A DNA stretch of 64,000 bases from positions 620,001 through 684,000 of the forward strand of contig WAID01000011.1 of NCBI GenBank assembly GCA_016584495.1, read 5' to 3'. This document shows, piece after piece, positions 36,746-48,000 of the stretch (the first letter of the stretch is position 1; the number at the start of each line of letters is the position of its first letter). Below the pieces are notes generated by a model. It made no database searches, was not told where the DNA came from, and saw only the letters and a program-made list of their open reading frames with translations. Source of the stretch: Celoporthe dispersa. Lineage: Eukaryota; Ascomycota; Sordariomycetes; Diaporthales; Cryphonectriaceae. Made by a program: the position numbers and the translations under genes.

Positions 36746-37606
36746 CTGAGAGCTGGGGAACAGGATGTGCTGGAGTATCTCTAAGCCATGAGAGTGGTGG
36801 GTGTTGCAGCGGATCTCGAATTGAACTCCTCTCACCTCTTCCCCATCGATATTGAGATCGAGTGGTGAGTTGAAAGCACAAAACAAGCGGAAGGAAGTAA
36901 GCACCGATACTCGATAGGAATCAAAAGACTTTAGGGCTCTTTACAGACCCAGCAGCCCTCAAACCAATCTCGATATCTCTCTCAATGACCTACTCAATGA
37001 CCTGACCAAGTAAATGCCACAGGCAGTCGGCCAGATCGTAGCGGGACGGAAGTGTCTCCTGCGAAGAGTGCAAGGTTGAGGCGACCATTCGGTCAGATTT
37101 TTGGAAAGCTATGACTAATTCAGTTCCGGTGAGGCATCGCATTCGAGAATCTGTGGCTGAAGGGTGAACTTAGACCGCTTGTCGTAGCATCTCGCGTTCT
37201 GGCTCCAGAGAGAGTTGACTTCGAGCCGTAAGAAGCTAGACTTGATTACCTGCAGGAGACGATGTTAGGTTTAGTGAGGCTGGCTCCACTTCGCAGCACT
37301 AACAGTCTCCTACGCTATTTTGCTGACATTTATGTTAGTCCCCAGCCTCCCTATGGCAACAACCCCACTTTGTGTTGCCTGGCAACAAACCAAAACAATT
37401 ACTCCTTCTTCCCAATTGCGCTTCTCCTTGCAGGTCTCGATCCGTCCATCTACCACACTCTAGCCAGAGCCGCATTAAACCTCCAGAACTTTTCTGGTGC
37501 ACATCAGATCGACCTCCTCTTAACAACGAACAATACCTACAGACACTCATCTCATCAAGGCCCTATCAAACCCCATCAATTTTCTATACTGGTGTCACGA
37601 AACGTG
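36746..37606. other. upstream region of Aurora kinase gene
   Basis: About 860 nt upstream of the Aurora start. The last 250 nt (about 37340-37600) are pyrimidine- and AC-rich, as in a leader. An in-frame open stretch runs upstream of the chosen ATG from 37262, but it has no conserved sequence. Confidence 0.45.
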
Positions 37607-39048
37607 ATGGCGACTAGAACGCTCGAGGCTGGCTTTCAGCGTATGTCGATAACGGACGAGAATGAGCCCGTCTACAAGTCTTCCAAGGTAAGGCCAACCC
37701 GATCGTCAATCCACCGTTGTAGATGTTCCCTAATACTCACACTGCCGCCCCGCCCGACTGTAGCTCGCTCAGTCAAGCAGCCGACCGAACCTCTTCAAGG
37801 TTGCCCTGCAATCCCAAAGTACCAACACCGTCGCTACGGTGACTCTGCCCTCCCAGGCCGTACAGCGAAAGGCCGTCGCCTCGTCGTCAAGCACCAATCC
37901 CGCCTCGCCTACCAGAAAGACACTCCAATCATCCGCCCTTACCATCCAGTCGAAAGCGGCACCCCGCAAGGCACAGGCCAGCAACCCCCCCTCGCCGACG
38001 AAGAAGGACAAGACCAGCTCCGCCAGCTCATCCTCCTCCTCCTCCCGCCCCTCCGACGAGTCCGAGAGCGAGCGGCACTCCCAGACTGTCACGCTTCTCG
38101 ACGAGCCTCGGACATTCCACCTGGGCATGTTCGAGATTGGCAAACCCTCGGCAAGGGCAAGTTTGGACGTGTCTACCTTGTCAAGGAGCGCACAAGCGGC
38201 TTCATCTGCGCGCTGAAGGTGCTCTACAAGTCAGAGCTGCAACAGGGGTCTGGAGTCGAGAAGCAGGTCCGTCGCGAGATCGAGATCCAGAGCAATTTGC
38301 GCCATCCCAACATCCTGCGGCTGTTCGGCCACTTCCACGACCCGAAGCGAATCTTCCTGATCCTCGAGTTCGCCGGCCAGGGCGAGCTGTATAAGCTGCT
38401 CCGCAAGGAGAGCCGGTTTCCAGAATGGAAGGCCGCACAGTACGTCGCACAGATGGCCTCCGCGCTGAAGTACCTACATCGCAAACATGTCATCCACCGG
38501 GATATCAAGCCCGAGAACATCCTTGTCGGTGTGCATGATGAGATTAAGCTATCCGACTTTGGCTGGAGTGTTCATGCGCCCAACCGCCGGAGAGCCACGC
38601 TGTGCGGAACTCTGGACTATCTCCCTCCCGAGATGATCAAGTCGGGGAGCAAGGACAACTCGTACGATGAGAAGGTCGATCTCTGGAGTTTGGGTGTGCT
38701 GACGTACGAGTTCCTCGTCGGCGAGGCGCCTTTCGAGGACACACCGGTCATGACACAGCGGCGAATCGCACGGGCAGACATGAGCATTCCGTCATTTGTG
38801 AGCCCCGAGGCTAGGGATCTCATCAAGAAGGCAAGTTCAAGCATTTGCCCACATCTCCCGGCCCTTACTTGAATATGGTTGTTGCGAATTGCCATCTACA
38901 GTCAACCCAATTTGCTGACTTGGTCTTACAGCTGCTCGTGTTGGACCCAGAGAAGAGGCTCCCACTGTCGGCGGTGCAAGAGCACCCGTGGATCTTGAAG
39001 CACTGTGTGAAGGGGGAGCGTGCTTCAAACCGAGAAAAGTCGAGGTGA
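37607..39048 (+). CDS. IPL1: Aurora/Ipl1-type serine/threonine kinase
   Basis: Catalytic kinase of the chromosomal passenger complex, controlling kinetochore-microtubule attachment and cytokinesis. Exons 37607-37687, 37764-38830 and 38932-39048; about 421 residues. The N-terminal MATRTLEAGFQRMSITDENE and a Ser/Pro-rich tail precede the kinase domain (about residue 150 on): IGK.LGKGKFGRVYLVKE, Ala-Leu-Lys of strand 3, HVIHRDIKPENILVG, KLSDFGWSVHAPN, and the Aurora activation segment RRATLCGTLDYLPPEM with the activating Thr. One C is missing in CCC at 38145-38147; with CCCC the glycine loop reads IGKPLGKGKFG. Intron 2 (38831-38931) starts with GCAAGT, a GC-AG intron. Joining DLIKK to LLVLDPEKRLPLSAVQEHPW restores the C-lobe exactly. 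The C-terminal exon ends shortly after the HPW motif. Confidence 0.97.
38831..38931 (+). other. GC-AG intron in Aurora kinase gene
   Basis: Donor AAG/GCAAGT, acceptor TCTTACAG, 101 nt, with a branch-like TTGCTGACTT 24 nt upstream. No GT donor gives a conserved kinase C-lobe. GCAAGT is the consensus for the minor GC class of U2 introns. Confidence 0.88.
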
Positions 39049-39431
39049 TCATGGACAATTTCGGTGTGGGCCGGGTAAGCCGTATCGAAAGGGCTTGACC
39101 TCTGCACAAAAGCGGGTCCATAAGGTGAGAAGTGAATGATGGTATTGTATTCTTCACACTTGTTTGGCGTTTTGGTCGCAAATAAATGGGAGGGTTGTCA
39201 TGGGTGTTCAGGCTAAGGGGCGTTTTTATTGACATTTTCAGCGTTTGTGATTCTTACCGGTCCAGCCTTCCTACCGGGCACGAAGGACATAGCACAAAGC
39301 CGCACGTCGGCTTCATGGATGATACTTCCGTTTATGAGAATATAAGACTTGTTCAAGCGTTATAGTGTAGAGTGGTGGTATCATTGGTATCCTGTCTGTG
39401 TCGTGTCGTGTCCATGCAGGTGTCTTCCGCC
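39049..39431. other. convergent 3' intergenic region
   Basis: About 380 nt between the convergent stop codons of the Aurora kinase and ATP23 genes. It holds their 3' untranslated regions only. Confidence 0.5.
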
Positions 39432-40337
39432 TTATCTGTATACCTCGTCGAATGGCCTCGTATCCGAGAAGCACGAGTCCCACACCTCGTTCACGACCTT
39501 GACCGCCTGCACATCGTCCTTAACCCATGGCCGCGCCATCATGGACTGCACCGCGCGCCGCCTGACGCAGTCCTGAAACTGCTCCGTCAGCCTCCAATTG
39601 CTCCTCGTCCAGAACTCCCTCGTGAACCTGCACTCGCCGCTGAGCATCGACGCTCGTATCTGTCCAAGCGTTAGCCATCACCCTACGTATTTTCCCACGG
39701 CGTCGTCCACACAGGGCGGCAAGAATGATGACGAGACCTACCTCAGTACAGGCAGCCTGCCTCAGGTCCCTCTGCCCTCGGAAGTCGACCTCAAACCGCA
39801 GCTCATCATAGGCATGCACCATCTCGTGCGAGAGAATGTCCTCCAGGTGACCCTTATTGCGGATCTCGTTCGCGCAGACCAGTATGCCGTGTCTGGGCTC
39901 GAAGCCACCCCTTGTCTCTCCACACGGCCGTCCGCGGTCAGCCGGGCCGGGCACCGGCGGCATTGGATATTCGCGGCGTCCATCTTGCGCCCGTGGTTGA
40001 GCTCGGCGATGCGGTCGTTGAGAAAAGTCACGGTCGGGCTGTAGCGGAGCAGCCAGTCGCGGAACTGCTCGCAGCGCTCGACGTCGCGGGCCTCATGGAC
40101 GCGGCTGCGGCTCTCGCGGTAGTGGAAGATGCCCTCGGGGGTGACGCGGCCGGTGAGGATGTGGAAGTAGTTGAGCCACCAGCTGGTGGAGGGGTCGAAG
40201 CCTGTGCGGGCGGGGTCGTTCTCGAGGTAGAGGTTTGGTCTCGAGGGGGAGGAGTTTGCGGAGGAGGAGGAGGAGGCGGTCGTCGTGGCTTGGTCTGAGC
40301 CTGGTGGTGGGCTCGTCGCGGCCGAGGTTGAGGCCAT
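39432..40337 (-). CDS. ATP23: Atp23, mitochondrial inner-membrane metalloprotease
   Basis: Zinc metallopeptidase of the intermembrane space that matures Atp6 and assists F1Fo-ATP synthase assembly. Exons 40337-39742 and 39659-39432, intron 82 nt (donor GTAGGT); about 274 residues. The N-terminus is Ser/Thr/Pro-rich, followed by TGFDPSTSWWLNYFHILTG, LRYSPTVTFLNDRIAELN and the cysteine pair NIQCRRCPA. Then come FEPRHGILVCANEI, the protease motif SHEMVHAYDE (HExxH, catalytic Glu and two zinc-binding His), RQAACTEIRASMLSGECRF, and a helical C-terminus with SVQSMMARPWV-type sequence. The frame is interrupted by one missing G at the plus-strand C4 run 39908-39911; five would make it continuous. The start at 40337 was chosen because upstream in-frame residues carry no ATG with homology. 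Confidence 0.95.
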
Positions 40338-41687
40338 CCTTGGGGGGAGGGGGACGAGGAGGAGGAGGAGGGCTGTGGTCTGCGGTGGGATGGGCAGAGC
40401 TGCCCTTTTCGCCGGTTGGCTGCGAGGACGAGAGTACGCGCGAGAGTGCTCTCCCTGGGGCTCGACCACAAGGGGACAGATATGGGCAAGGAGCACGTAT
40501 ATTTTGTGTGGTCTGTTTCGGTGTATTTGAGACGAGGGCTGATTGTCGAGGTGAGAGAGGCTATTGACTTTGCGCCAGGAAGTTTTAAGAGAGCGGTTGG
40601 CTAAGAAACACGCTGTAGTTGATGTCGTTCAAAACGGAATGGCGTTGAAAACGATATGTCGTACCAGGTACTTTTGACCTACTATGTAGAACAGACTAAA
40701 GACGAAATGGCATACAACATGAAAAATTTAGAAAAACCCTCCTGCAAACATCGAATGAGTCTCGAATGAGTCTCACTTCTAATCTGAAGAAGAAGAAGAA
40801 GAAAAAGGACGCCCAGAGTTAGATGTCCTGTAGATTGATGTCTATTTGCTAGATCCGCAAGTACTCAAGCCCTAGTCTTCCCTGCTCAAGAGTACGCCAT
40901 CCATGACTGATCGTTTTCAAACTCGAGACCCCAGTAAAGACTGCAGATATTTTTTTCTTCTTCGGAAAGGTACGTACTTGCCTTGAAGAACCAAGGTTAT
41001 TTCGTGTCCTGCTCCTTCCCATTGCTATTTTTCCGATTCAGTTCACAGAAAGAACGCCAAGCTCGCTCCTGCCCAAACTCGCGTCCCAGACAATCAGTGG
41101 TCCTCATAGCTTGCCTCCGATTCTGTCACAAGCCGTAGAGAATTTATTACTTAGTCACGGCCGACCATTGCCGGTGCCGGCTTCAACTTTCCAAGATCCA
41201 CCCCCCCCCCCCAAAAAAAGAATTTCCCTTACTGGCATATCGCATCTGCGCCCTGCGAATGCCCCATTCTTTATTCCATTCTTTTTTTTCCTTCTACACT
41301 GATCCTAGTTCTATACACACTGACTCGGCGTCTTGGAAGTGGGTTCTTAGCCACACCTGACGTTACGTTCCACAGTGGTGCTCCAGAGTGCCCTGGTTCA
41401 GCGGAGTATATTCTTTTTCAAAGACGTCTTTTGGGGGAGCCGTTCCAGGATGTCAACATGGAATTCCGGGACGAGGCACATTGTAAGCACATGTTCTGCC
41501 CCTTTTTGATATCCTTATATTTGGATCTTTCTTCGTGAGACGCCTGATCACAAGAACACAGAGTTGTACGGAGCGAATCACTTCATGAGTTCCTGAGAGT
41601 CATCACACGGGTGCCTTCGTCCCACCGAAGCTTCTACTACCAAGGAATTTCCCCATAGGACTGATATATATACCATATCTAGCAGAC
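40338..41687. other. divergent promoter region ATP23 / PRO1
   Basis: About 1.35 kb between divergent starts. It holds an AGA-type microsatellite (about 40785-40803), a C12-A7 run at 41201-41219 and a pyrimidine-rich stretch about 41260-41300. No gene supported. The TATATATA at 41663-41670 lies only about 20 nt before the PRO1 ATG and is probably within the leader. Confidence 0.5.
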
Positions 41688-43315
41688 ATGAAGAGCCACA
41701 GGTCGCTCGGCATCGTCATTAAGCTTGGTAAGTTCCCCTCCTCCCCCACCCATCCTCCTCCCTTCACTAACTTGCCCTCTCAGGAACATCTTCCATAGTA
41801 GACGAGAAGACCCACCAGCCTCTCCTCTCCAACCTCTCGCTCATAGTCGAGACGGCCCACAAGCTGCGCGAGGATGGCCACCGCGTCGTCATCGTGTCGT
41901 CGGGCGCCATCGGCGTGGAGCCTGCGGCGCATGGAGAAGGAGAGGCGGCCCAAGCACCTCGCCCAGCTTCAGGCGCTCGCCGCCATAGGGCAGTGCCGTC
42001 TCATGAACATCTGGGATAGCCTGTTCAACCACCTCAAGCAGCCTGTGGCGCAGATCCTACTCACTAGGAACGATATAGCAGATGTGAGTCGAGCCAAGAC
42101 TATACTGGGTGACCGGCTGGACTACAGGACCAGCTGCTAACAATTGAGGAACCTGTAGCGTTCAAGATATCTCAATGCCCAGAGGACCTTTAATGAGCTA
42201 TTGGACATGGGCGTCATCCCCATTGTAAACGAGAACGACACTCTCGCCGTCTCCGAGATCAAGTTTGGCGACAACGACACACTGTCCGCCATAACGGCCG
42301 CCATGGTCCATGCCGATCTTCTATTCCTCATGACCGACGTGGACTGCCTGTATGACAAGAACCCACGTACACACCCTGATGCCCAGCCAATCGAGGTCGT
42401 GGAGGACATTGGGGCCCTTCAGGCCGATGGCAAGTCTTTTTTTTTTTTTTTTTTTTTTGGCTACGGTATCCGTGTGTTCTCACTGGTTCCAAGCATAGCT
42501 GACGTGGTGATCATCCTCCCTCTCCAGTCTCATCTGCTGGTTCGTCCCTCGGAACCGGTGGCATGTCAACCAAGATCGTCGCCGCCCGCCTCGCCACCTC
42601 AGCAGGCGTCACCACGGTGATCACGCGCGCCTCGAACCCGGGCAACATCACCAGGATCGCACACCACATCCAGGCTAGCCGGTCTCCCGCGTCGCTCCTC
42701 ACAAGAGAGAACGGCGACGTCACCGCCGACGCCGACGCAGAGGACCCCCTGGCGAGGTCGACCGCCTCGCTGCAGAGCCTCGACGTGGCGGCGCGGCAGA
42801 CAGTGGTGCCCCTGCACACGCGCTTCCTGCCCTCCCCGCAACCCATACGCGACAGGTCGTTCTGGATCCTGCATGGCCTGAAGCCGCACGGCGACATCTA
42901 CATCGACCAGGGATGCTACAGGGCGCTGCTCAACAAGGCCGGCCTCCTGCCTGTGGGCGTGGTGGATCTTGACGGGACCTTCTCGGGCCACGAGTGCGTC
43001 CGGCTGCTGGTCGTCGAGAGGAACAGCACAGGAGCAGTAGGTGCAGATGGGAAGCTGTGGCATGGCGAGCCGCTGGACGTCGGCCGGGCCATCGTCAATT
43101 TCTCGTCTGCCGAGATCACCCGGATCAAGGGACATCAGAGCAAAGAGATTGAAGGGCTGCTGGGCTATGCCGACAGTGGGTACGTGGCGGAGCGGGAGCA
43201 CGTCACGTTCTTCAGGCGGGAGAGCAGACCGCAGACTCCCACGCCCATGGGGCCTGGCACGGCGACGCCTGTGGTTGGAGCTGCAGAGTATGAGTCTAGG
43301 GGCATAGTACCTTAG
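41688..43315 (+). CDS. PRO1: glutamate 5-kinase (proline biosynthesis, first step)
   Basis: Phosphorylates glutamate to gamma-glutamyl phosphate (EC 2.7.2.11). Four exons: 41688-41727, 41784-42083, 42159-42429 and 42528-43315; about 465 residues. The amino-acid kinase domain has VIKLGTSSIVD, RVVIVSSGAIGVG, ALAAIGQCRLMNIWDSLF, QILLTRNDIAD, GVIPIVNENDTLAV, FGDNDTLSAITAAM, LLFLMTDVDCLYDKNP and GTGGMSTKIVAARLATSAG. A C-terminal PUA domain follows (DIYIDQGCYRALLNKA to VNFSSAEITRIKGHQS). One surplus base around 41919-41922 (GTGGAGCCTG where GTGGGCCTG would encode the conserved Val-Gly-Leu) breaks exon 2. Intron 3 begins with GC (GCAAGT) and contains a T22 run. Expected to be feedback-inhibited by proline through the kinase domain, as in the family. 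Confidence 0.96.
42430..42527 (+). other. GC-AG intron in PRO1
   Basis: Donor GATG/GCAAGT, acceptor CCTCTCCAG, 98 nt. It contains an uninterrupted T run at about 42437-42458. No GT donor preserves the conserved GSSLGTGGMSTK reading, so the GC donor is favoured. Confidence 0.88.
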
Positions 43316-43564
43316 GTACTTGAAGAAAAAGGGAATCACGAGGGGCCTGTAAACAAGAATGGCCCATTTCAAAATATTGGTATCTAGATGAAGAGATAGA
43401 CGGTCCTCACGAAGGCCATCCTCTATAGAAAAAAGCAAAGCAGACCTTGTTGGTTTTTGGGTTTTTTTTAAACTCCCGAACGCCATCCATGATGCGATCG
43501 TCTTTTTCCGTCTCTCTCACGGTCGCCCTCTCTCTTCACCACTTCCCTTTTCTGTTCCTACTCC

Positions 43565-44363
43565 CTATCCCGATGCGAACAGGTTATCCTCATCCCGCAA
43601 ATACTCCCCACAATCCGCCTGCCGAAACGCCACAACACCCGTGGGATCCAACCGCCTCGCCTCGCTCGTGCCCCGCGCCGTGATCCCAAAACCCAGCGGC
43701 GTGTCGTTCATGCTGTACACGATAACCCCCTGGTGCTCCGGGCAGTCATCCGACCACCTCCCGACGTGCGCCTTGACAATGTTGCCGCCGTACAGGAAGG
43801 GCATCTCGCCGTTGGGCTTCACCCAGATCTTGTACCGCGCGTGCTCGGCCAGGATCGGGAGCGAGGTGATGTGCAGCCGGAACTTGCCCGTCTTGGTGAA
43901 CTTGCCGAGGCAGATGCCGAGGGAGGTCAACTTCTCGCGCTCTGTCAGGTGGTAGGACGACGCCATGGCGTCTTCCTGTCAGCTAGGATGTCCCTCTCTA
44001 TACTCTTCCATCTCGGGTGGTGGTGATTGGTGGTGTATGGAGGGAGGGTTTAGAGAAAAGGACGAGGAGGCGGGAGGAAAGGCGTACCAATCGACACGGC
44101 CAGGTTCGCAATCGACAACCTCACATAATACACACGATCCTTGTGTACCCGGAAGACATATCGGTCTGCGTTCGGCGAATCGTCCAAGGGCGCGATCAGG
44201 TTTTTGAGGGAGTTGCCGGTCTGCTCATGGGTTTTGCGCAACGGGCATCGTTAGCGAGTCTCTCTCTCTCTCTTTCTCTTTCGTCTTTCCCTGTCGGTAA
44301 ACGTACATAGTGTGCCAGCTTCTGAAACAGCGTCTGCGTCTCTGGCTCTGTGAGGGGACGCAT
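43565..44363 (-). CDS. NIP7: Nip7, 60S ribosome biogenesis factor (PUA domain)
   Basis: Nucleolar factor needed for 27S pre-rRNA processing and pre-60S assembly, binding RNA through a C-terminal PUA domain. Three exons: 44363-44307, 44220-44088 and 43941-43565; 188 residues, the normal family length. N-terminus MRPLTEPETQTLFQKLAHY, then TGNSLKNLIAPLDDSPNADR, YVFRVHKDRVYYVRLSIANL, and after intron 2 KLTSLGICLGKFTKTGKFRL, ARYKIWVKPNGEMPFLYGG, VGRWSDDCPEHQGVIVYSM and FRQADCGEYLRDED. Intron 2 is 146 nt. Its acceptor CCACCTGACAG at 43942 was preferred over an earlier one because it gives the exact family spacing (SIEREKLTSLG). Frame intact. Convergent with PRO1, stops only about 250 nt apart; both proteins end in a PUA domain. 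Confidence 0.97.
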
Positions 44364-45039
44364 CCTGTCAGCGTTGATAGTTTGGTGTGTCTGTCCGTCT
44401 CTCTCTGTCGTGGCGAGGAAAACTGGCTGGGCAGGTTGGGCGATTTGGGGGAAGGGCGGGCCGATGCGATCAAGAGAAAAAGTTCAGTGGATTTCAGCCT
44501 TGCATCTTATCGATAAGAACCACTGAATATTCACTGCACAACCACTCTTCCTAACTTTACGCTGGGCCAGCACTATCAAAACCAAGGACTGGACAGGGTG
44601 ACTGGCTACCAATGGCAAATTGATGCTCAGGGCTGATAATGTGCAAAGGCAGGAAAATACTTAGTTCCCCGTTGACGATGACATTAGTTACTTTATGTCT
44701 GGTCTGCATACAAATTCCACGCACTCTCTCGCCTTCCATTAGGACAGTGGTTATGATAGCATACACAAAATCGTCTACACAGGCCTGGTGTCGCTGGACC
44801 TGTTAGAAACTTAATTGATGAGGTATTGGCAGGCTATGATACTAACCGTCTACTCGTACTTTACGGCAAAAGACCACCTTCACGCGTACCTCAGCAAGAA
44901 TACGTAAGATATCTCCTACCTGCAAGAGTTGTGAACCAGATACCGCTCGTGTTTCGTGAGACCACCTTCATTTCTACCTGCCCGAGATGCTACTAGACCA
45001 TCTCAACCTATGAAAAGAGCAAAACCTGAACCGGACATT
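44364..45039. other. spacer between NIP7 start and eIF3a stop
   Basis: About 680 nt holding the NIP7 promoter and the eIF3a 3' untranslated region. A short CT repeat precedes 44400. No gene seen. Confidence 0.5.
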
Positions 45040-48000
45040 CTATTTTCCACCCTCCCTCAGGTGCCGCGGCACCCACTTGCCGGGCGCACCTGACGCCTTC
45101 AGAGTCTCCTGAGGAGGAGCATCTCGGCCAGCATCTCGGCTAGCATCTCGGCCAGCATCTCGGCCAGCGTCTCGGCCATTCTCACCGCGACCAGAACCAG
45201 AACGGCTCGTGACCGGGGGAGGTCCGCTGCGATCAGGAGCACTACCACCGCTAGCCATCTTGGCAGCCTCACGCTCACGCCAGCTGGGCTTGTTACCCGC
45301 AAGGGCCAGGCGTGGTGGGCCAGAGGAACGATCGGCAGCCTCGGAGCGTTCGAGCCGCTCGACGGGCGGCGGAGTTGCACGGGCAGGGGGGGGCAGGGGG
45401 GCAGTCTCCGTCTCGGCATCGCCCAGGCCCTGCTGTGCCTTGGCGGCTTGCCGCTCACGCCAGCTGGGCTTGTTGCCGGCGAGTGCCAGGCGAGGTGGAC
45501 CAGATGGGCGTTCGCTAGAGTCGGTGCGCTCCATAGACGGACCGGCAGAGCGCACGGGAATGGGTGCACGAGCACCCTCCCGCTCGGCCTTGCGGCGAGC
45601 AAGCGCCTCTTCTTCGCGGCGAGCTTGCATGGCAGCCTTCTCCAGAGCCTCCTGGCGTTCCTGCTCGCGCTGTGCCTTGATCCGTGCCATCTCCTCCCGG
45701 CGCTGTGCCTCCCGCTGCTCGCGCTCCTCCTTCTCGCGGGCTGCCTTCTCCTCGGCCTCGCGCAGAGCACGTTCCTTCTCCTCGCGCTCCCGCTTCTCGC
45801 GCAGCTTCCTCTCGCGGTACTCTCTCTTCCGCTCGGCGATGGCCTTCTCCAGGGCGCGGTCCGCCTCCCGCTGTCGCTTGTCAAAGTCCTCGCGACGGCG
45901 CTCGTAGAGGCTCTGCTTGAACTCTTCGTAGTACGGCACAAGGCGCTGCACACGGTGCTTGAGCTCCACGTTCGCCTTGTGCTGCTGCTTCGAGGTGATG
46001 AGCTGCTCCTCCTTGCCCTTCTCATAAGCGGCGATATCAGCAACACGTTGCTTCTCGTAGTCCTCGCCTAGCTTCTTGGCCTCCTCCTTCCGGAAGGCAC
46101 GCTCGAGGTGGTCGATCCTCTTGCCTGTGATGCGCAGCTTTTCGTTCACGTCGTTCTTGACGCGCTCCAGCTGGGCCAGCTTCATCGCCCGGAGACGGCT
46201 GCTGTCCAGGTTTGCGAGGTCCTCCTCCTCGATTCCGAGCGCCTTGGACTCGATCTTGAGCTCCTTCATTGTGTTCTCTACCTCGCGTCGGTGGATCTCC
46301 TGGCGCTCCTTCTCAAGTCGCCGCTGCTCACGTTCCTTCAGCTCCTGCGCGAGGCGCTGGGCCTCAGCCTCCTGAAGTTGCTGCTCACGCAGGCGCTTAG
46401 CATTGGCGTTCTCGCGCTCAATGCGAGCCCTCAGCTGAGAGACCTCCTCCTTGCGCTTCTGGATGACCTCCTTGCGTGCAAGAATTTCCTTGTGCTCCTG
46501 CTCGGCGCCTGCCTTAGCACGAGCCAGGGCAGCCTGCCGAGCCTTGATGCGGTCCTCATTGAAGGTAGGATCAATGTAATAGCATGTGGTGTGGAGAGTC
46601 TTAAACAGACGAGTCAACTGGGTACGGACGATCTCCGAAGGGGTGCTCTGGAGCCTCTGGACTGAGCCAGCGTCGGCCTCGGCAGAGCCAGCCGCAGACC
46701 CGGAGCTCGCGGCCTTGGAAGAAGAGAAGATATCACTGTCAAAGCTCAGAACACCAGTGGCATGGTCCATGCGGATGGCCAGATCGCCCTTCTTGTTACC
46801 GTTCATGATGAACTTCTCGATTGTGGCACGGGACACCTGGAAAGGCTCTGGGAACTTGGCGAGGTTCTCGACGTAGGCCAGGTCAACAGTCTCGTACACC
46901 TGCGACAGCTGCTGGAAAAGACGCGTCAGGATGACCTGCTGCAGAGGCAGGATGTACTTCTCCATCTCCGGGTCGGCGCCGATCTGCGTGAGGATCGGGG
47001 AGATCTTTTGGCAGATGGAAAGCGGGTGGAAATCGACCTCGAGAATGTTGTACAGGTCGCGGATCTCAGGGCGGGCACGGCGGAGGAGCTGCTTGGCGCG
47101 GAGGTCCTGGAATAGAGCAGCACGGGTCGGCGCCTGTGTCATGCCCAGCAGGTGGGTGAGACGGGAGTTCTTGTTCTTCCTGGCCTCGTCGAAATCCACC
47201 ATTGCACCACGAGAGCGAGTGGTGCTGATGACCGGAATGGACAGCGCTGACAGCAGGACGAACGACGCAGCCTTCTGCAGGTCAGCCTCGGAGGCGGGAG
47301 GGTTATCAGACTTCTTGCTCTGGCCGGCGGCAACAAGGGTGGCAGATTGACGCAGCAGCTGGTAGTAGCGAGACCAGGCTGCGGCGTGGAACAGATAGTT
47401 CTCACCGACGAGGAAGATGCGGGTGAGCTTCTCGTAGTAGTTGGCCATCATGACGTTCTTGGGTGGGCGCTTGCTCAGGTTGAGCAGCGTGTGGATGTCC
47501 TCAACGCTGCGGAAGGCCTCCTGCCAGAGCTCCAGCTCGACGGCGACGTTCAGCTGCTGGAAGCGGGTCTCGAGGTGCCGCTGTAGAGTGTCTGGGTCGT
47601 TGAGGTTGATGGCGTGCATCTGCTGGGAGTACTTGGCCGCGGTCTGGACGTGGTTGCGGAGCAGCTCGCAAAGTCGGCGGAACTCGGTCTTGCGGGTGTA
47701 CTTGAGGCAGAAGTCGAAGGCCTGCATGGCAGTGCTCTGGTAGAGGAGCTCGAGACGGGCATTGTTGCGGAGGATATCGAGAACAGTACGGTAGGCCTCC
47801 CACAGGAACTTGAGCCAAGGGGTGACGATGGCACGGTCGGTACGGTCTTTCGACTGCTCGCCAGAGACGGTGGCAAGGAGGATGGACTCGGGTGTCTCGC
47901 TCGCCTCGAGGTCGTCGACGCCGGCCTCGCCGGCCGTAGCATCGATGCTGGACTGAACCTCATCTGCCTTCTGCTGGGCGGCAGTGACCTTCTCGGCGGC

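Noticed and set aside
37262..37606. Upstream extension of the Aurora reading frame
   Set aside because: No conserved sequence; the ATG at 37607 begins a typical fungal Aurora N-terminus and is followed by a phase-0 intron.
43942..43966. NIP7 exon 3 starting with the Met at 43966
   Set aside because: It would insert residues absent from the family; the acceptor at 43942 gives exact spacing and matching phase.
45099..46665. Long antisense and alternate-phase frames over eIF3a
   Set aside because: Shadows of the repetitive Glu/Arg coiled-coil coding sequence.
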